From assembly GCA_949152475.1 (NCBI GenBank), contig OX424567.1, positions 16,641,402 to 16,705,401 of the forward strand: a stretch of DNA of 64,000 bases, in the 5' to 3' direction. The first letter of the stretch is position 1. Every line of letters starts with the position of its first letter. Position numbers and translations under genes: made by a program. This stretch comes from Terebella lapidaria (taxonomy: Eukaryota; Annelida; Polychaeta; Terebellida; Terebellidae). Shown in pieces: positions 45,994-60,219 of the stretch. Under the pieces are notes generated by a model, which was not told where the DNA came from, made no database searches, and saw only the letters and a program-made list of their open reading frames with translations.

Positions 45994-48900
45994 ATGGCTA
46001 TCAAACTGCCTGATGTTTGCTCCGTCAAAGAATTGTCACGTGTCACTTTCTGGCGAGATCTCGTCTCCGAGATCACGTGCTCGCTGTACCTCGTGATGGT
46101 CGTGACGTTTTCCATGGTAACGCTGAACGCGCGCATATACACCGTGACAACCACCCACGTGGGTATCATGGTCGGCTTCAACATATACCTACTGATCGAA
46201 GGATTTGGACCAATCAGCGGCGCGCACATGAACCCGGCTGTAAGCCTGGCGTTTCTCCTCACGGGTCGGATCACCTTCGTCAGAGGTGTGTATTAGGCTA
46301 TCATGAATATCACTGCTATTTGATTTCTGGAATGTTGAATGTGATCTAGGCCTATCTCGTTGATTCTTTATTCTTGTTCTTTGTCATGCAGTTCATGATT
46401 TAAATTGACTCTTATTTATTCATTTCTATTTATTGCTTGTTATGTGTATCGTAAACTAAAAACAAGAGAATTTGAACACACCACAACACATTGAAGATGC
46501 ATGCATGCCATGATTTATTTATGAGCTCTCAAAATTCACCTAAATGCAAACCCTTAATAGTAGTGTAGAGAAATAGTCATGTATTGTATTAACATAGAAG
46601 TCCATGTATAATTCAGTGGACCCTATATGACATATAAGCGAACATTCTACCAATGCTTGTCAACACATTCTTTGAAGTTTCTTGAAGTTTTTCTCACGTA
46701 CTAATAATAACGAGTCCGATGTGTCAATTTGTTTCACGTTTTTTTCTCAACACATTCTGTCATTTTAAATTTTACGCTCTGGAAACTTTGAATGTTGTCT
46801 ATTCTAGTTGACGGTGGAGAATTTCGTTGATTTCACTTTAATATATGGAGCAAGGCCATGGTTGTTGTTTTTTTTACAATGGAACAATATCGTGCGCCAG
46901 CAACGACGACATAATTTATCAAAAGTGTGAAGCATTGTTGTACATTTTACCTAAAAAATTACAAATTTTCTCACGCTTTGAAAATTTAGAGTAACATTGG
47001 AGAGTGTTATATTATTGTTTTTGATTGAAACCTTCAGGGCAACGTAAATTAGTATCTGCGATTTAGCGTTCAGTGTTCAGGGAAGCTTTAAAACAGCCCA
47101 ATAGTAAACTGCCAACTGTTCCTCGGAATTCCCTCAATCTCACGCAATAGTGAATTCCTTTCACAACTTGCTCAAATTGGTCAGTCGTCAACTGTCGGCA
47201 CTTACCAAAAAACATCCTCGCGGCTATGTGCTCGATCATCATTTTCTTTTGAAATCGAGCTATCGAAATCTTTCAGAATGCAACCAATTTAATCGAATTC
47301 GGAAAAACAATTTTCAGCCTAACTACTTTTCATCTCCATTTGAACAATTTTCTCCAAGCAGTATTCGCATCTTCATTTCGTCAAAATTACCCCACAAAAC
47401 ACATTTCTGCATCTCTCAATCATGCAAGGTTGGAACGTATACCTCTTCATGTTGAAAATTGTATGGGATTGGTGTACAATCATGTGCTTGTATCCAGGAC
47501 AATTTGGAGGTAATCGAAGGGGCCACAGTGTCAAGAACGACAATATGTTTTGTGTACGAATTTTAGATTACATGTATGTCGCGTTGATATGATCTATTTT
47601 GTCTCTTCGTTTGGCGATATATGTGCTGGTCGTTACTGTACTATCGTATCCTTCGTCTTGCCAGTCATCAGTCTGGAAAAAGACCGATAGTCTCTGTTTG
47701 AATGTCCTTTCATTGCTCAACTTAGCTATTATCTCCGTCAGCTTTTTATCTTCTGGCGAATTTGGTGTACATAAACTTCAGAACATCAAAGCTACTTCTT
47801 CATACTGCACATAAAATCTTCCAACAAGAGACAAATTTGGCAGTCAATCGATAACCCAATGTAGACATGGTTGTTGGACGGCATTTTCTCCTTCTCCATA
47901 TCGCCGTTCCTCCAAACCGCACTCCACCCTTCGGGCTTTGGCTTTCTTTACCATAAGCCTTCCAAACGCCAAACCGTGCTATAAATGGAGGTCTTCTGCT
48001 AAAGGGGCTGTTTGAGTTGTAGCGCCGGTCTCCGGTTAAATTGACATGGAAAAGTCAAGAAGCCTTGGACCGTTCGGTCGTAGATTTATCGAGGAAATGG
48101 CTCTCAAGTAGGTCGTTCACGTGGTCGGCTCGGTGCAGAAAGAACATTTTTAGGTTTCTCTGACGGATTTGACGGGTGTATATGTAGTTTCTACAGCCTA
48201 GGGGCCCGTGGTTTTTGAACGGTTGTCATCTGTGTCGGATCTCATTACTAGCTTATGACTTATCCACCATTACCCCCCCCCATAGGGTAATAACATTCGA
48301 TTGTGTGCCAATGATAGCAATTTTTTTGTTCATTTCATTTTATTCATTATCAATAATTAATGATAGTCAATATTGAAGGTTTTTCTTTCAGCTTTCATTA
48401 TGGAATGTTCCTCTATCTTTTATAAGCAATTCGATCTTGTTTAATTCACAATGCCTTCATGTTTGCTGGTCTCCGTTTCAGCATTTTTCTATACGGTAGC
48501 GCAGTGTATCGGTGGCGTTTTGGGCAGTTCTATTGCTTACGGGTAAGTCTTAAAATACGGACATAATACTCAATGAACATGGATCACATTTCAGTGCATA
48601 TTGATGAATTAATGTGCGATGTGTCAATATAGTAGTAATAGATATTGATTTTCACAATTATTCTAACATATCGACGAACTGTCACAGCCTTGGTGAATTA
48701 CCACTGTGATAAAAAAAAATTCCACAAATACGGCTACATTTTTTTGTGGTTTTTCGCTCTGCATTATGATGAAAATATACCGACATTCGACAATAGCCGA
48801 CAAGTAGTCAATAGAATCATAACGTTCTATGAAGTCCGATACATGTACGAGTCTGTCTTCAGACTGGTTTACACGATCAAACTACTTCAAACGTTTTCTT

Positions 48901-51900
48901 CAAACTACTTCAAACTTTGGAATTTGATGTCATGTTCGACCGTGTAAAGCGAGACTTCAAACTTCGTCAAACTATTTCAAAATACTTCAAACTCCACCAC
49001 AAAGTTTGATCAAACTCAGTCAAATTATCCAAGCTCGTTTCCATATGCAATAAAAAAAAACATGATTTTCGCTTTGAAACTTGTGACATTGAAGTATAAC
49101 ACAGCCGGGCAGTGTCAATGCGACTTTCAGCAAAGGAGCATCAGAAATTAATGTTAAATGAAAATTTTGATGTAATTTGATGGAGTTTTAAGTAGTTGGA
49201 AGGAGTCTGCAGTGAGAAGTTTGACAATGTCAACCGGAGTTTGATGTAGTTTAAAGTAGTTTGACGTGACGAGTTTGATCGTGTCAATACCCACCATCAA
49301 ACTATTTCAAACTCACTTTGAGGAGTTTGATGTAGTTTGGAGTAGAATGTTCGAAGTAGTTTTATGGTATAAACCAGCCCGAATGATATCATAAGACTTG
49401 TGTATGTGTAGAACAAACTAACTAAGATTTAATAATTCATGCGTAATACCCATAACTATGATGGCTATGGTTATTATGGTTATTATGATAGTATAAACCG
49501 TTCTATCGCACTATCACCCGTTTGTCCCCCACAGCCTGGCCCCGGCCGGACTCCGAGAGAACTTCGTGACGTTTAGACCGAGACCGGACCTCGGCCCGGA
49601 GCGGGGGATGGTTGTCGAGATGATTTTCACCTTCCTTCTTATATATACATGTAAGGGAAGTTTTTTTTTTAATATGTTATATTTTTTCCGATAAACATGA
49701 TTTAGATTATGTCATTTCGGATGATTGATAAATACATGGTTATTTTCATGATAATACGAAAAGATGGTAATTTATCGTGTATGGAAGTAAGACTTTTTTG
49801 ATGAAACAAAAATTATTAAAACAAGTGAGATAAATAATATATATTGAATAAATAGTTGAATGACACAGTTCTAGTCTGAAACTAAATTGCAGAAAACGAC
49901 ATGATACAAAACCACGGTGCCCTTTACTTATGAACTGTGTATATCAATCTCCATTAGAGTATGATGCTATCACAGTCAGCCTATTTGTCATAACAAATCA
50001 CGTGATCTCCCCGTCATAACGTCACAGGCCTGTCAACGACATGTGACACAATTAGGACGGTGATGCTGCCGAGTCTTCCCACAGCCTTCACCGTCGGCGT
50101 CAGCATTATGAGCGTGGTAAGTCGTCGGGGACAGTCTGTGGAATGTTATCGAGTATATTTTACATTTATTCAATACAGTAATCCACACTATACTTGTGTT
50201 TATGATGAATATGTGTTGTCATAATACACATATTTACCAATACTTGCAATAATGTAACTAACTTTTGAAATACTTATGTTAATATGTACTAAAATTGTAC
50301 AGAAATTATACAGAAAACTCGTTTACACTGTTTTTCGCTGATATTTTTGCGATGCTAAATGGTATCGTTCCATTATTTGGCATACTTCACCCGGGAGTCA
50401 AACGGCAATTTTCTACCAAATTTCAGACTTCTATGGCGAAAAGTTGGCAATTGAATTTCTGGGACCCCATACAATTTTGTGTATTTGTTTAGTTTTGTTG
50501 CGAAGCAATCTTTCGAAATCAGCATGTTTGTGTAGAAAACACCCCAATGTGTCTTCTGGTCCTAAATTACAATAATACTTCGAAGCCTGATGGATGTAAA
50601 CAAGACCAAATCCTCGAATATGCTCAGATTCGCGGGATCAAGTTTTGGGCTTAAATTTAACATTGAGGTAGATTGCCAACTTCTCCAATTTTTGCGATAG
50701 AAGTCTGAAACTTGGTAGAAAATTTCCGCTTGACTTCCAGGTGAAGTATGCCAAGTTATAAAACGGTAACCGTTGGCATCGCGAAAATATCGTCAAAAAA
50801 CGGTGTAAACAAGTTAGAAAAATCAGAGTATACTTCATGTTATATGCCAGATATAATGTTGCATCGTTACATGACTTTTACTGCATAATGAGTAAAACCC
50901 TTTTCACGAAGAAAGCATTATCACTTCTATAATATAGTAACGTTAGATGTAAAATGTTTTTTTTTATACATGTACATTTATATGTTTAATACTGACCATA
51001 TTATATAAGCACATATGTACATTATACTTAGGGAAGTGTACTGTCTTTCGTGCGTTATTCATTTATTATAAAATAAAGAATTGGTTTCAATCAGAAAGAA
51101 ATGTATCGAAATCATAACGCTCTTCCATGTCTACACGTTCCACGTCATTAGGGCACCTGGACTGGCGCCTGTCTGAATCCGATCGTTGCTCTGGGTCCGG
51201 CCGTCATCACCAAAAACTTCATACACCACTGGGTACGTTATGATTCAGATTTTATTTCTGGGGACTGCACTTTGAATATAGACCATTTTGTTAACAGGAA
51301 CATATTCCAAAACTAAGCATTTAGGGTCGTACTTGAACAAAAAAACTATTTTCACGCATTTATATACACATACAGTCCCAACTGCATTCACAATTCAATT
51401 GGAAGTAAAAAAAATCACAAAATAAAATGTGCTGTGAAAAATAAAACGTATTAAAATATATAATAACTATGATTCATATATCTCGCTGTTAACAGATATA
51501 TTGGGTAGGAGCTTTTCTGGGGTCTGCCATCGCCTCATTGATGCTCCGAGTCTTTGTCCTAACCAGGGATAAGTCCGCCCAGAAAGCAGCGCAGAAACGT
51601 AAGGATTGGACGTGATAAAGTCTTCAGTAATTGAAATATTAATAATATATTATACAAAGATAGCGCTTATTTTCGTAGAACGAATTAATGACATTGACCA
51701 TCCATCCATGATGAAATATCAATTAGTGAAAAAATGGACAAAGACAAAATATAACTAACAAAAAAAAAACAAGTAAACAACGGCAAACAACAACGATAAT
51801 TAGTAATAATTGATGGAAGGTGGTTATCAATAACACTGTCATCGATAATTGTATCAATAATGATGATATCACCAGGACCCGAGGATGAGAAGCAGATGAT

Positions 51901-52042
51901 GCTGAAGGAGGAAATTTCTACCCTGGTCGAGAAAGTTATGTCCCTTACTGTGGAATATCAAAACAACGTCACTAATGATCACAAGCTGAAATCTCACACC
52001 GGAAGTCAGCACAACATTACGTCATCGACCGCCGCCGTTTGA
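45994..52042 (+). CDS. Aquaporin-family channel with altered second NPA motif, 7 coding exons, complete
   Basis: Coding exons: 45994-46285, 48482-48542, 49535-49650, 50028-50116, 51152-51232, 51496-51598, 51876-52042. All introns are GT-AG, and the phases (1,2,1,0,0,1) join without a break into 302 residues. Six membrane helices fall at about 22-44, 52-72, 98-118, 140-157, 170-190 and 213-235. The first pore loop is standard (ISGAHMNPAVSLAF, N80-P81-A82). The second reads TGACLNPIVALGP: NPI at 195-197, with Val198 where aquaporins have the selectivity-filter Arg. Aligning to AQP1, the other filter positions are about Val60, Ile183 and Ala192, so the pore should be wide and hydrophobic. The hydrophilic tail (249-302) is helix-prone. 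The ATG has A at -3 and G at +4. Substrate unknown. Confidence 0.88.
46286..48481 (+). other. Aquaporin intron 1
   Basis: 2.2 kb, GTGTGT donor, tttcag acceptor. AT-rich. The open frame at 47150-47455 has no recognised motif. No element with defined ends seen. Confidence 0.6.
48862..49379. mobile_element. Inverted-repeat element built of CAAACTACTTCAAAC words, in aquaporin intron 2
   Basis: The ends GACTGGTTTACACGATCAAA and its diverged mirror (CTGGTTTATACCATAAAA on the other strand) define about 518 bp. The interior is almost entirely repeats of AAACTACTTCAAAC on the plus strand in the left half and its complement in the right half. No target duplication is clear and nothing codes. Confidence 0.7.
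50311..50821. mobile_element. Foldback element with about 150-bp arms, in aquaporin intron 4
   Basis: The arms 50311-50462 and 50671-50821 are inverted copies at roughly 80 percent by eye (CGTTTACACTGTTTTTCG; GGCATACTTCACCCGGGAG; TTTCAGACTTCTAT), separated by about 208 bp. A diverged single-arm-like sequence occurs near 6720-6800. Boundaries and target duplication are unclear. Confidence 0.75.
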
Positions 52043-52596
52043 CGACGGTGTTTAGTAGACGTTCTCTTCTCCAACGTCATTGGTTGATTGAGTGTTGTGA
52101 CGTCATCATGACATGTAGAGAGGGGATTTCCAAGTGTTGATTGTGTGTTAATATACACATTGAAAATTATTTATGATGCATAATGCATATATACGCTGTA
52201 CATACACAATTTACATGGCATATTATTACAACACGTATACATTCCGTGATGTGCATTTTATTCACCTATACTGTAAACTAGACAATGCGTGTACATGTAT
52301 ATACGTTGTGAAATATGAGGTGCGGAGCGCACATTCAAATCGTGTGTCAAACAAGTGTGAATTAGTTGTACAGAATATAATTTTGATGAGTGTTCAAATA
52401 CCTGTAAATTTCACTTATTATCGACGCACATAATACGAAGTTCATGTCTCGATTATGGTCGTGTATACCGATATATCAATATATGGATGTTATTGGGTCA
52501 TATGAATACTTACTTCAGATATATGTCGAATTAGTCTATATGAATTGAACCGTTTTACATTTACAGCCGAACATTAGAATAAGGCTATGTTTGTAG

Positions 52597-52602
52597 AATA
52601 AA
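52597..52602 (+). terminator. Possible polyadenylation signal of the aquaporin gene
   Basis: AATAAA about 555 bases after the stop codon, the first such hexamer I noticed on this strand downstream of the gene. Confidence 0.35.
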
Positions 52603-55600
52603 TCGCAGCTTGTTCTACGAAATTATATACTATGTAGGATAATGTACTCGCCAAAAAAAAAAAAAACGTATGTAATGATAAATATTTTATACATACATAT
52701 ATATGTCAGTGTGTTCATATCAGCCGGTATTTACAGTAACCGGTTTTGTTTTTCAATTATAGAAATGTTGTTTTAGAATGCAGAAATATGAATTAAAGAA
52801 ATACATATATCAAACAGTTATCTACGCTTTTAACTGCTTCGCTTGAAACAATGTCGATCGAAATTACGCATTTGCAATCACTCAACATTATATGAAGCGA
52901 CGAAAATTGTTCGAACACATGGAATAGGTAAAATGGTATATGTATAATTGAAATTTGGCTTGTATCCCATCAGGAATACAGTTCAGAGAGTGCAAGTCGA
53001 AGAAAACTTGCAACAACAAAATCTATACGAACATTTTTACACCTTATATATACATGTACTTGAATTGACTACACACAAGTAATGTCAAAAACTCGGTGCC
53101 GTGCGGCACAAATATTTTTGAAACCTACTTATTTTGCCTGGGTTCGTTCAAAAGGTGTTTTCCCCAATTTTCAATATCTTGAACATTTTCGTAAGTGTTT
53201 GTCGGATTTAGAAGAAGAAGAAGAGCTGTATATTTTATATCTATTTAAGTGGCACTTGTCAGGAATTAGGTACGGACGCCAATATGTTCGGTAATTGAAT
53301 CAAAATGCACCGCCCGGGTTCAAGATTCTTTACAGTCTGGGAGTCACAAAAAGGCATGGCCTTGAACACCCACGCAATGATAATAATAGTATACATACAC
53401 TATTATAACATATATGGGCCCATGCATCAGACGTGTATTATATACATGTTTAACATAAGGTTTCGAATTACAGATGTGCATTTATTTGAGAAAACTTATC
53501 TACTTATAGAAGAAAAAATGTTTTGCGAATACATGTCTTCCACACACAAAAATACGTACAAATAATATTATATGCTGTAAAGTTTCGTGAAAAAACCCCG
53601 ATAGTGCATTTTCCAGCAAAAAGCCAATGTGGACATGATGCTGGGCTCGATATTATATGCACTTATCACAATACGATCCATATACATCAGTTTATGATTA
53701 TCAGCCTAATTTGAAACGGTAACTACGATTATATTTCTCACTATCATATATGACATACAATACTTTGAAGTTTTTTTTACTCTAGTTATTGAATTAAGGG
53801 GAATATAATGTATGGCTTCACAGTGTTATGGGGTTGCTCTATGTAGAAAACTAAATAGACGACTATGGGTTAAGAATCCAACACTCCAGTTACAGCACCA
53901 ACACTATCTGAATATCTGTAGCCGTGTATATTTTTCATTGTAGTATGAAATTATAGAAGTATATATTCCACTATTATCCAATGTATATTTTCACATGTAC
54001 ATAAGAATGCCTACCATTCCCGACGAATATAGTACACAGTTATTACAATATATAAGCAAGCTTGAAACAGGCATAAACGTGTCTATTATAATTGAGTGCT
54101 ATGCCTGTCTTGCAAGAACTGGCTAAGTTTGTTCTAAAATTATAAGCTTCCCTTCAAGTAAAATTAGTCTGCCCTGGTTATTTATTACATCAGCGGTGCC
54201 AAATGGAGACACCTTTTTGTCACAAGAATTAGCTTTAGTTTGGTATACTGTGTTTAAATGGAACTTAAAATGTTCGCTACAAGTCAGTTCATATTACAAT
54301 GTTTGTTTGTAGCAACAGAGCGACAGAGCCTCTTATGTTGTTGCGTTAAAGGCTAGAGTGTATTACTACTACATTATAATTGCTACATTGGCGACTTCCT
54401 AGTAATTTACAAGCTACACTTACTAGCAATTATTTGACACTTGAAACATTGGTCCAGATTTGTTAATGAAGCCACATATGTACGATGTAAATTTAACAAA
54501 AATGTTTTTTTTTCTACTCATAACCGTTGAAAACAAATGACACGTGTGAATATTGAAATGGCAGGGCGGACAAGCTAAATTCTTTTTTTTGTTCTAGTAT
54601 TTCGTCCCATTTTTATATTCAGTCTCCACATAAATCACCAAAACGTTCGAGAAAAGTAGATGATAATTTCACGTTATGATATTTATGTAGGTACCGGGGT
54701 TTCTGGCCCTAACAGTTGCGATTGCTATAGGCCTAACCAGGTCATTGAAGAAAAAGCCCAAATATACATGTATATATAAATAAACACGACATATACCGAA
54801 TTGCTAATACTTAGCATATATAAAATAGAAGAAATAGATTTGTGAGTGCAGTCTTCAAAGAGTACTTGCTCCAAAGCGCAAATGGTGATATATGACAGGG
54901 ACCACTTTGCTCAGCTCAGTTGGTGCTTCAAAATACATATTACCATTAAACCTATATTCGCACTTTACTAGTGCTTTTGAATAGCTCTGAACTTTCAAAA
55001 TTTACTTTATAGAGCTTACATGCATCTATTATACGGCCAACAAATTTCTCCACTATTTTCTTTTTAGAATTCTCGCTGCACTACGGTGGCTCTTTTATGA
55101 CTTTGCCTTTTCATTTTTTTTTTTAAAAACAAGTTTGAAATATTTGTAGGGCGTATTCAATTATTTTATACGTGTATTTAATATTTTATATGCGTATTTA
55201 ATCATTTATTACGCATATTAAATATGCGTAAAAAATATTAAATACGCATATAAAATATTAAATACGTGTAATAAATGATTGAATATGCATATAAAGTATT
55301 AAATTTGCATAATAAATCATTAAATACGCGTATAAAATGACTAAATACGTACCACAAATATTTCTAACTTTTTTTTAAATAAAAGAGCAATGTCCTAAAA
55401 GAGCCACCGTACTGCACCGTAATTATTTGAAAAGAATATCAGTGTTACACTCTTGACTTCGGAAGTTTTGTAGATATTAAGTAAGGGCAATAGCCGCTTT
55501 TGCGAGTTGTACCAGTTCTATGTCGATTTATTGCTCAACTTTTTAAAACTACAAGAATTCCTATGTCAATTATTAGCAAGTTACAGAGATTTAAGGGGTG

Positions 55601-58600
55601 TTATTTTCACGTTACCTTCGCTGGAGGGACAAGAGAGAGAGAGTATGTTTAGTGGAACAACGAAGGAAATTTATGTTGACAGAGACAAAAGTAAAAAAAT
55701 GAAATATGACAATGAATGATTGCGTGTGTTTCCCATTTAGATACAAATACAGCAAATGTGTCAAGTAATTTTTTTCCGGAAACGTTCTTTTGTTGTGAAA
55801 ACAAAATGTAATTAGTGATTTGAACACCGATGCTAAACTGATTTTTCAGCGTAGCGACTGGGTGAATTGAAATTTTTTGTCTTTCAGTGTACCGTCAGGG
55901 CACATTGCACAGTCTGTTACGTCGACAAATATAGGTTTGCTATATAGGTCAACGAAAATAGGTTAAATTTCATAAATAGGCCTATATGTTTCATATAATT
56001 TTATAAATATAGGTCGACAATATAGGTTTCAAATTTCCCTTGATGGACATTAAGGCTCCATGCAGTGTACTATTGCTGCAGCGTTTAGACATAGCGTAGA
56101 GTACCAAAGTGAGCAAAATTGGCAATTTCGCTAGAATTAGTGGATGGGCCAAAAAATCAAGCATTTCGTCCACTATTTTTTTCGGTTCGTGCTGGATGAG
56201 GCAGTCAAATCAGCGATTTTCATCGATTATCATTAGATTCAAGCTCTGTAGATCTACTGTCGTGCATCGGTAGATACATGGTAGAGCTTCGAGCGAACTT
56301 CCAACGGTTTTTTTCCTCCACCAGATTGGGGATGTTACGCTCGAAGTATTTCTTATGCACGGCCGTACATCGACTAGGAATGCTATAGGGTCTAGATGTC
56401 TTTCCTCTTTGGAGGCATTAAGGGTTACTGAGGAACATCTGCGGAGCTTTCGTAGGGACAAGATCACGTTTAACTATCCTTCGCACAATGTTGACCAGAG
56501 CCCTATCAGGATGCCTACCTATGTTGAACCCTACACGATACATCGAAAAAATTAGGCAGAATGCCCCTTTTGCCAGTCCCCGACAAAAAATATCGACGCG
56601 AGCATGCAATTGACCTCGGATAAAATTGACTGATTAGACCTAGTTAACGATATAATTATGTTGCGAGCATATAACGAGTCCTGGACATGTTGGCCTAGAT
56701 GTAGTCCTATATGTTGCATCTTATGGTGACCTGGAACGACCTTGCATGCTCAAAGTCAATGTCATGTCCACATCAAAATTTGAAAGTTGGCTATAGGAGA
56801 CAATATAATTTAATATATATTTTAGTTTTGTAATAATTATGAACGAATACGATGTCAGGAATGTATTGTTTGATGACCTTGAACTTGACCTCAAGGCCAT
56901 GTCCAATAAAGTTTGCCTCACGTATGAACATCAATTTCTTAAAGCATTCAGCCACACACATAAATGAATCATGTACTCTTCATATCTTGGTAACGCCTAA
57001 CTTGACCTCAGAGGGCTCAAACTAAAAGTTCACGTCCATCTCAAAAAGTGAGGATCGACCAATGGATATACTATTACCATTGGATGAGGTCAGAGCTAGG
57101 TGTTAGTGTTAATTAACTCAACGGTGTATAGTAACACTAGTGTTAAACTTATAGGTGCTTTTGATTTCCACGCTAAGTATTAAATTGTAACCATTTTGTT
57201 TCAAGATTTGAAAGTATACGTTGCAACGGTGTAAGAGGGTTGTTACTCGAGAGTTACACTAGCCCGGGTTATACCTCCTGAAACACTTTCCTTGTGCGTT
57301 TTTACAGATGCTGGAGCACTAACCTCTAGGGTTTGAAAAAGTGAACAGGTCAGAACTCTAGGTTACAGTGCTGCTAGTGTTATTCCAGTGTCGCAGGGGC
57401 CACCATGCTTACTCAAACCATTCAAAGTTTTTATAGTATGGATTTACAATAAGACACTTATAGTAAAACTCAACACTGAAACTTGTGATCTCACCAACGG
57501 ATAACCTAGGATCACTTTGACGATTGTGTATTTTGATGCATATAAATATGTCAAGTAGAATCTGGATGAATTGCCGACAAAATGCAGTAGACTTAATGTT
57601 ATGTTTTATATTTACACGGACACACATATAAATCCCCAATTATCATCCATTGTCCTCAAATACAGCTACGCCATTGGTCCCTATTAGTCCCACGTCGTTT
57701 TGAGTGCACGGTTATTTTAGCTCCTGCCCTAGTTATATGTTTACTTTTATACTTGTATAGTCCTGGATAGAGACAATTAACCTGATTGTGCAACTTGGGG
57801 TGCAACATGTTCTTAACGTCAATTTATTGGTCAATAATTCAAAATTCAGAAAACACCGCCAGCGAAGAGGTCGTGACAGACCGATAAAAATATGTGATTT
57901 AAATCTGTATTTTTCGTGTGGATGTGTGAGGAGAGTCTAGATGCCATGTATAATGTATAACTTTTCTCAGCGATAATTTGGAGCAGCACAAATTTCAAAT
58001 TGCCCAAAATTTATGAAAATCAGAGTGATTCTTAGCCTGTGTAAAAAACTGGATGCGACTGACCCTCTGAAAAATTGGGCGTATAAGACATATCTACAAT
58101 CAAATCAGTTGATTGTCTTGCAACTTTTTCACTGCGTTTTTCTATATCTGAATTGTTTATTCGGTTGCAAGCGAGTCGTATGATAATTAGATCTGGCATA
58201 CAGTAAAAACAAATATATTCAACACAATGTCTGCCCCCGATGACGCCGGCGTGGCTCCGGATTTAAATGTTTGGTCAATTTTTTCTCTACTACAAACACT
58301 ATTATACTTTGGGTTTTCAATTGGAATCACCGGTTTGTTCATATTGTTGGTGGATCTAACAGGCTGATAAATACAGTCAAAATAACTTAAAATTCAAAGT
58401 GAAACATCCAAGCTTTATCAACATGAGAGACAATTACGTTTCCTAGAGTACCGTATGAAGTCACTGTTTGAGTTTGTGAATTCGAAGTACAAAAAGGTAG
58501 TTGCGACTGACTTTATTCCGTTATTTGTCAGATTCGAGTTTATTCTAATTTTGGATTCTCGGTTGAAAAGGACTGAATACAAATCAACATTACAAAACGT

Positions 58601-59861
58601 GTATACACGACCAGTAAACACACAGACCTGGATATTGCATCAGATCAATTTTGCACCAACTCAGTGCGAAGGCATGGCTAGGTCAATTTGACATCGACAG
58701 GTCAGTTTCAGTGTCCGCAGTAATTCGAGCCCTAGATTTGTGTGATCTTTAGTGAGCTCAGTGCCAGTAAACTCAGTCAAGTTTTTTGACAAAAAACCCC
58801 AGGTTATTGTACAATCAGGTAGTCAATACCTGGAACTAATGTAATGTTAATGTCATCTAAAAAGCCGACTTGCCGCGGGCAGTGACGTTCGGGTGCTAGC
58901 ACGGTTAGATAATTTAATTGCAAAGCCGAGTCTCTAAAACCATCCAAAAGTCGATTGATAGTTCATTCAACTTGTCTTCTCTATGGATCGTAGGTCTAGT
59001 GTTGTAAATTTTTATGGACGCGTCTTATTCAACCTACTAGTACTCGTAACTTAATCATACTACAATAAGTGTTTGTAGAGAGTTCCAAATTTTGCTAAGC
59101 TGACAATGTAGTGAAAAGTTATGAAGAGTTCAGATAGGCGGAATTAATGCAGTGAGGGCATTATGACATATCTACTGGTATAACTTTTTGTTCGGATTTT
59201 TTAAACACGAGTCAACAAACGATTAATGGATAACTACCCAATGCGAAATTATATGTTTTGACACATACACATGTATGTCATGTAATAATGATGAATCACT
59301 GGCTTTGTGTGTCGCGCGTAATTTTTAAATCTTTTGCCTTCGTGAAGTCGTCGCACAGATTTTCAAATCAAGATACTACAACTTAGAACCTGTTATATCA
59401 TGGAGCAACCACACACAGAACAAATGCTATACGAGAAACACAGACACCCAGACATAAAGACACGACTTTTATTACGAATTCTGTTTTTTTTTATATTTTA
59501 TTCTCTATTTTTCTTATACAATTGGCAGACCAGTTTGAAGACACTAAATGGAAAAAAAGTAAAACTAGTTTTGTAATGTGGTTTTAAGAGCTTTCGGACA
59601 TTTTAAGAATTCATTTCAACACTGACGTCACCTTTGTTTTGGTCGGGTAGAATAATGTTCCAAGTTATATATGCACGCACCTGTATGTTTTTTTTCTCTT
59701 TATAGCATTGTCATTTCCATCGAGTTTTTGCACATTTTACTTCAACGACAAATATCTAGAGGGCTATCGATCAACATAAACATAGACAAACCACAAAACT
59801 TCACGGCGGTAACGTCTATTTTTCCCCTTCGACTGAGTGTAAATTGATGCGGTCTTGAATG
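52603..59861. other. Intergenic region downstream of the aquaporin gene
   Basis: No gene supported in 7.3 kb. It contains an inverted-repeat element (55081-55412), CCTTGAACTTGACCTC words related to the 36 kb array (56725-57040), and a short repeat at 58192-58255 shared with 19614-19680. The remainder is AT-rich with only short frames. Confidence 0.6.
55081..55412. mobile_element. Palindromic MITE with TACGCATATTAAAT-type interior
   Basis: CTACGGTGGCTCTTTTATGA at 55081 is mirrored up to 55412, and TGCA abuts both ends (55077-80, 55413-16), either a target duplication or part of the repeat. The inverted pairing continues almost to the centre through TTAGAAATATTTGT. The middle is an array of about 15-bp units such as TATTTAATACG in both orientations. 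Confidence 0.8.
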
Positions 59862-60219
59862 TGTTACGTATCCCAGATTCACCTTTGTCTATTCCGTATT
59901 TCACCGCTATTGCACAAGAACTAACAACAACAAACCTGTTTAGTTTTAGAAGTTTTAATGTAGAAATACTATGTACAAAATAAAATATACAGAATCCAAA
60001 TGTCTGATGTTTCTCGGTCGGTGTCCAGCTTGTGTCTGCCAGCGCGGGTCGCCTCCACGTGGATGGTTGTACACTTGAGCTTTACTCATCCAGCCGTCTC
60101 CAGTCACCTGAGTCATCTCGCATCTGAAAATACAATACATAAACAAAACCATTCCCACACTGTGTAATCAATTACCCCGAAACGTGTCCCAACCCAAAGA
60201 TAGTAGCCTATTGGTAACA
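59862..60219 (-). repeat. 3' LTR of the Gmr1-like element
   Basis: 358 bp. On the element strand it starts TGTTACC right after the purine tract and ends CGTAACA, giving a 6-7 bp inverted terminus with TG...CA. An ATTAAA signal lies near the end. The flanking bases just left (GAATG, 59857-59861) are the expected target duplication, to be matched beyond the other LTR. Confidence 0.8.

Noticed and set aside
47150-47455. 101-codon frame in aquaporin intron 1
   Set aside because: Ser/Phe-rich, composition-driven, no motif; it lies inside a well-supported intron.
56355-56555. 66-codon plus-strand frame with a mirrored minus-strand frame
   Set aside because: Short, no recognised domain, no splice sites or repeat context to support it.
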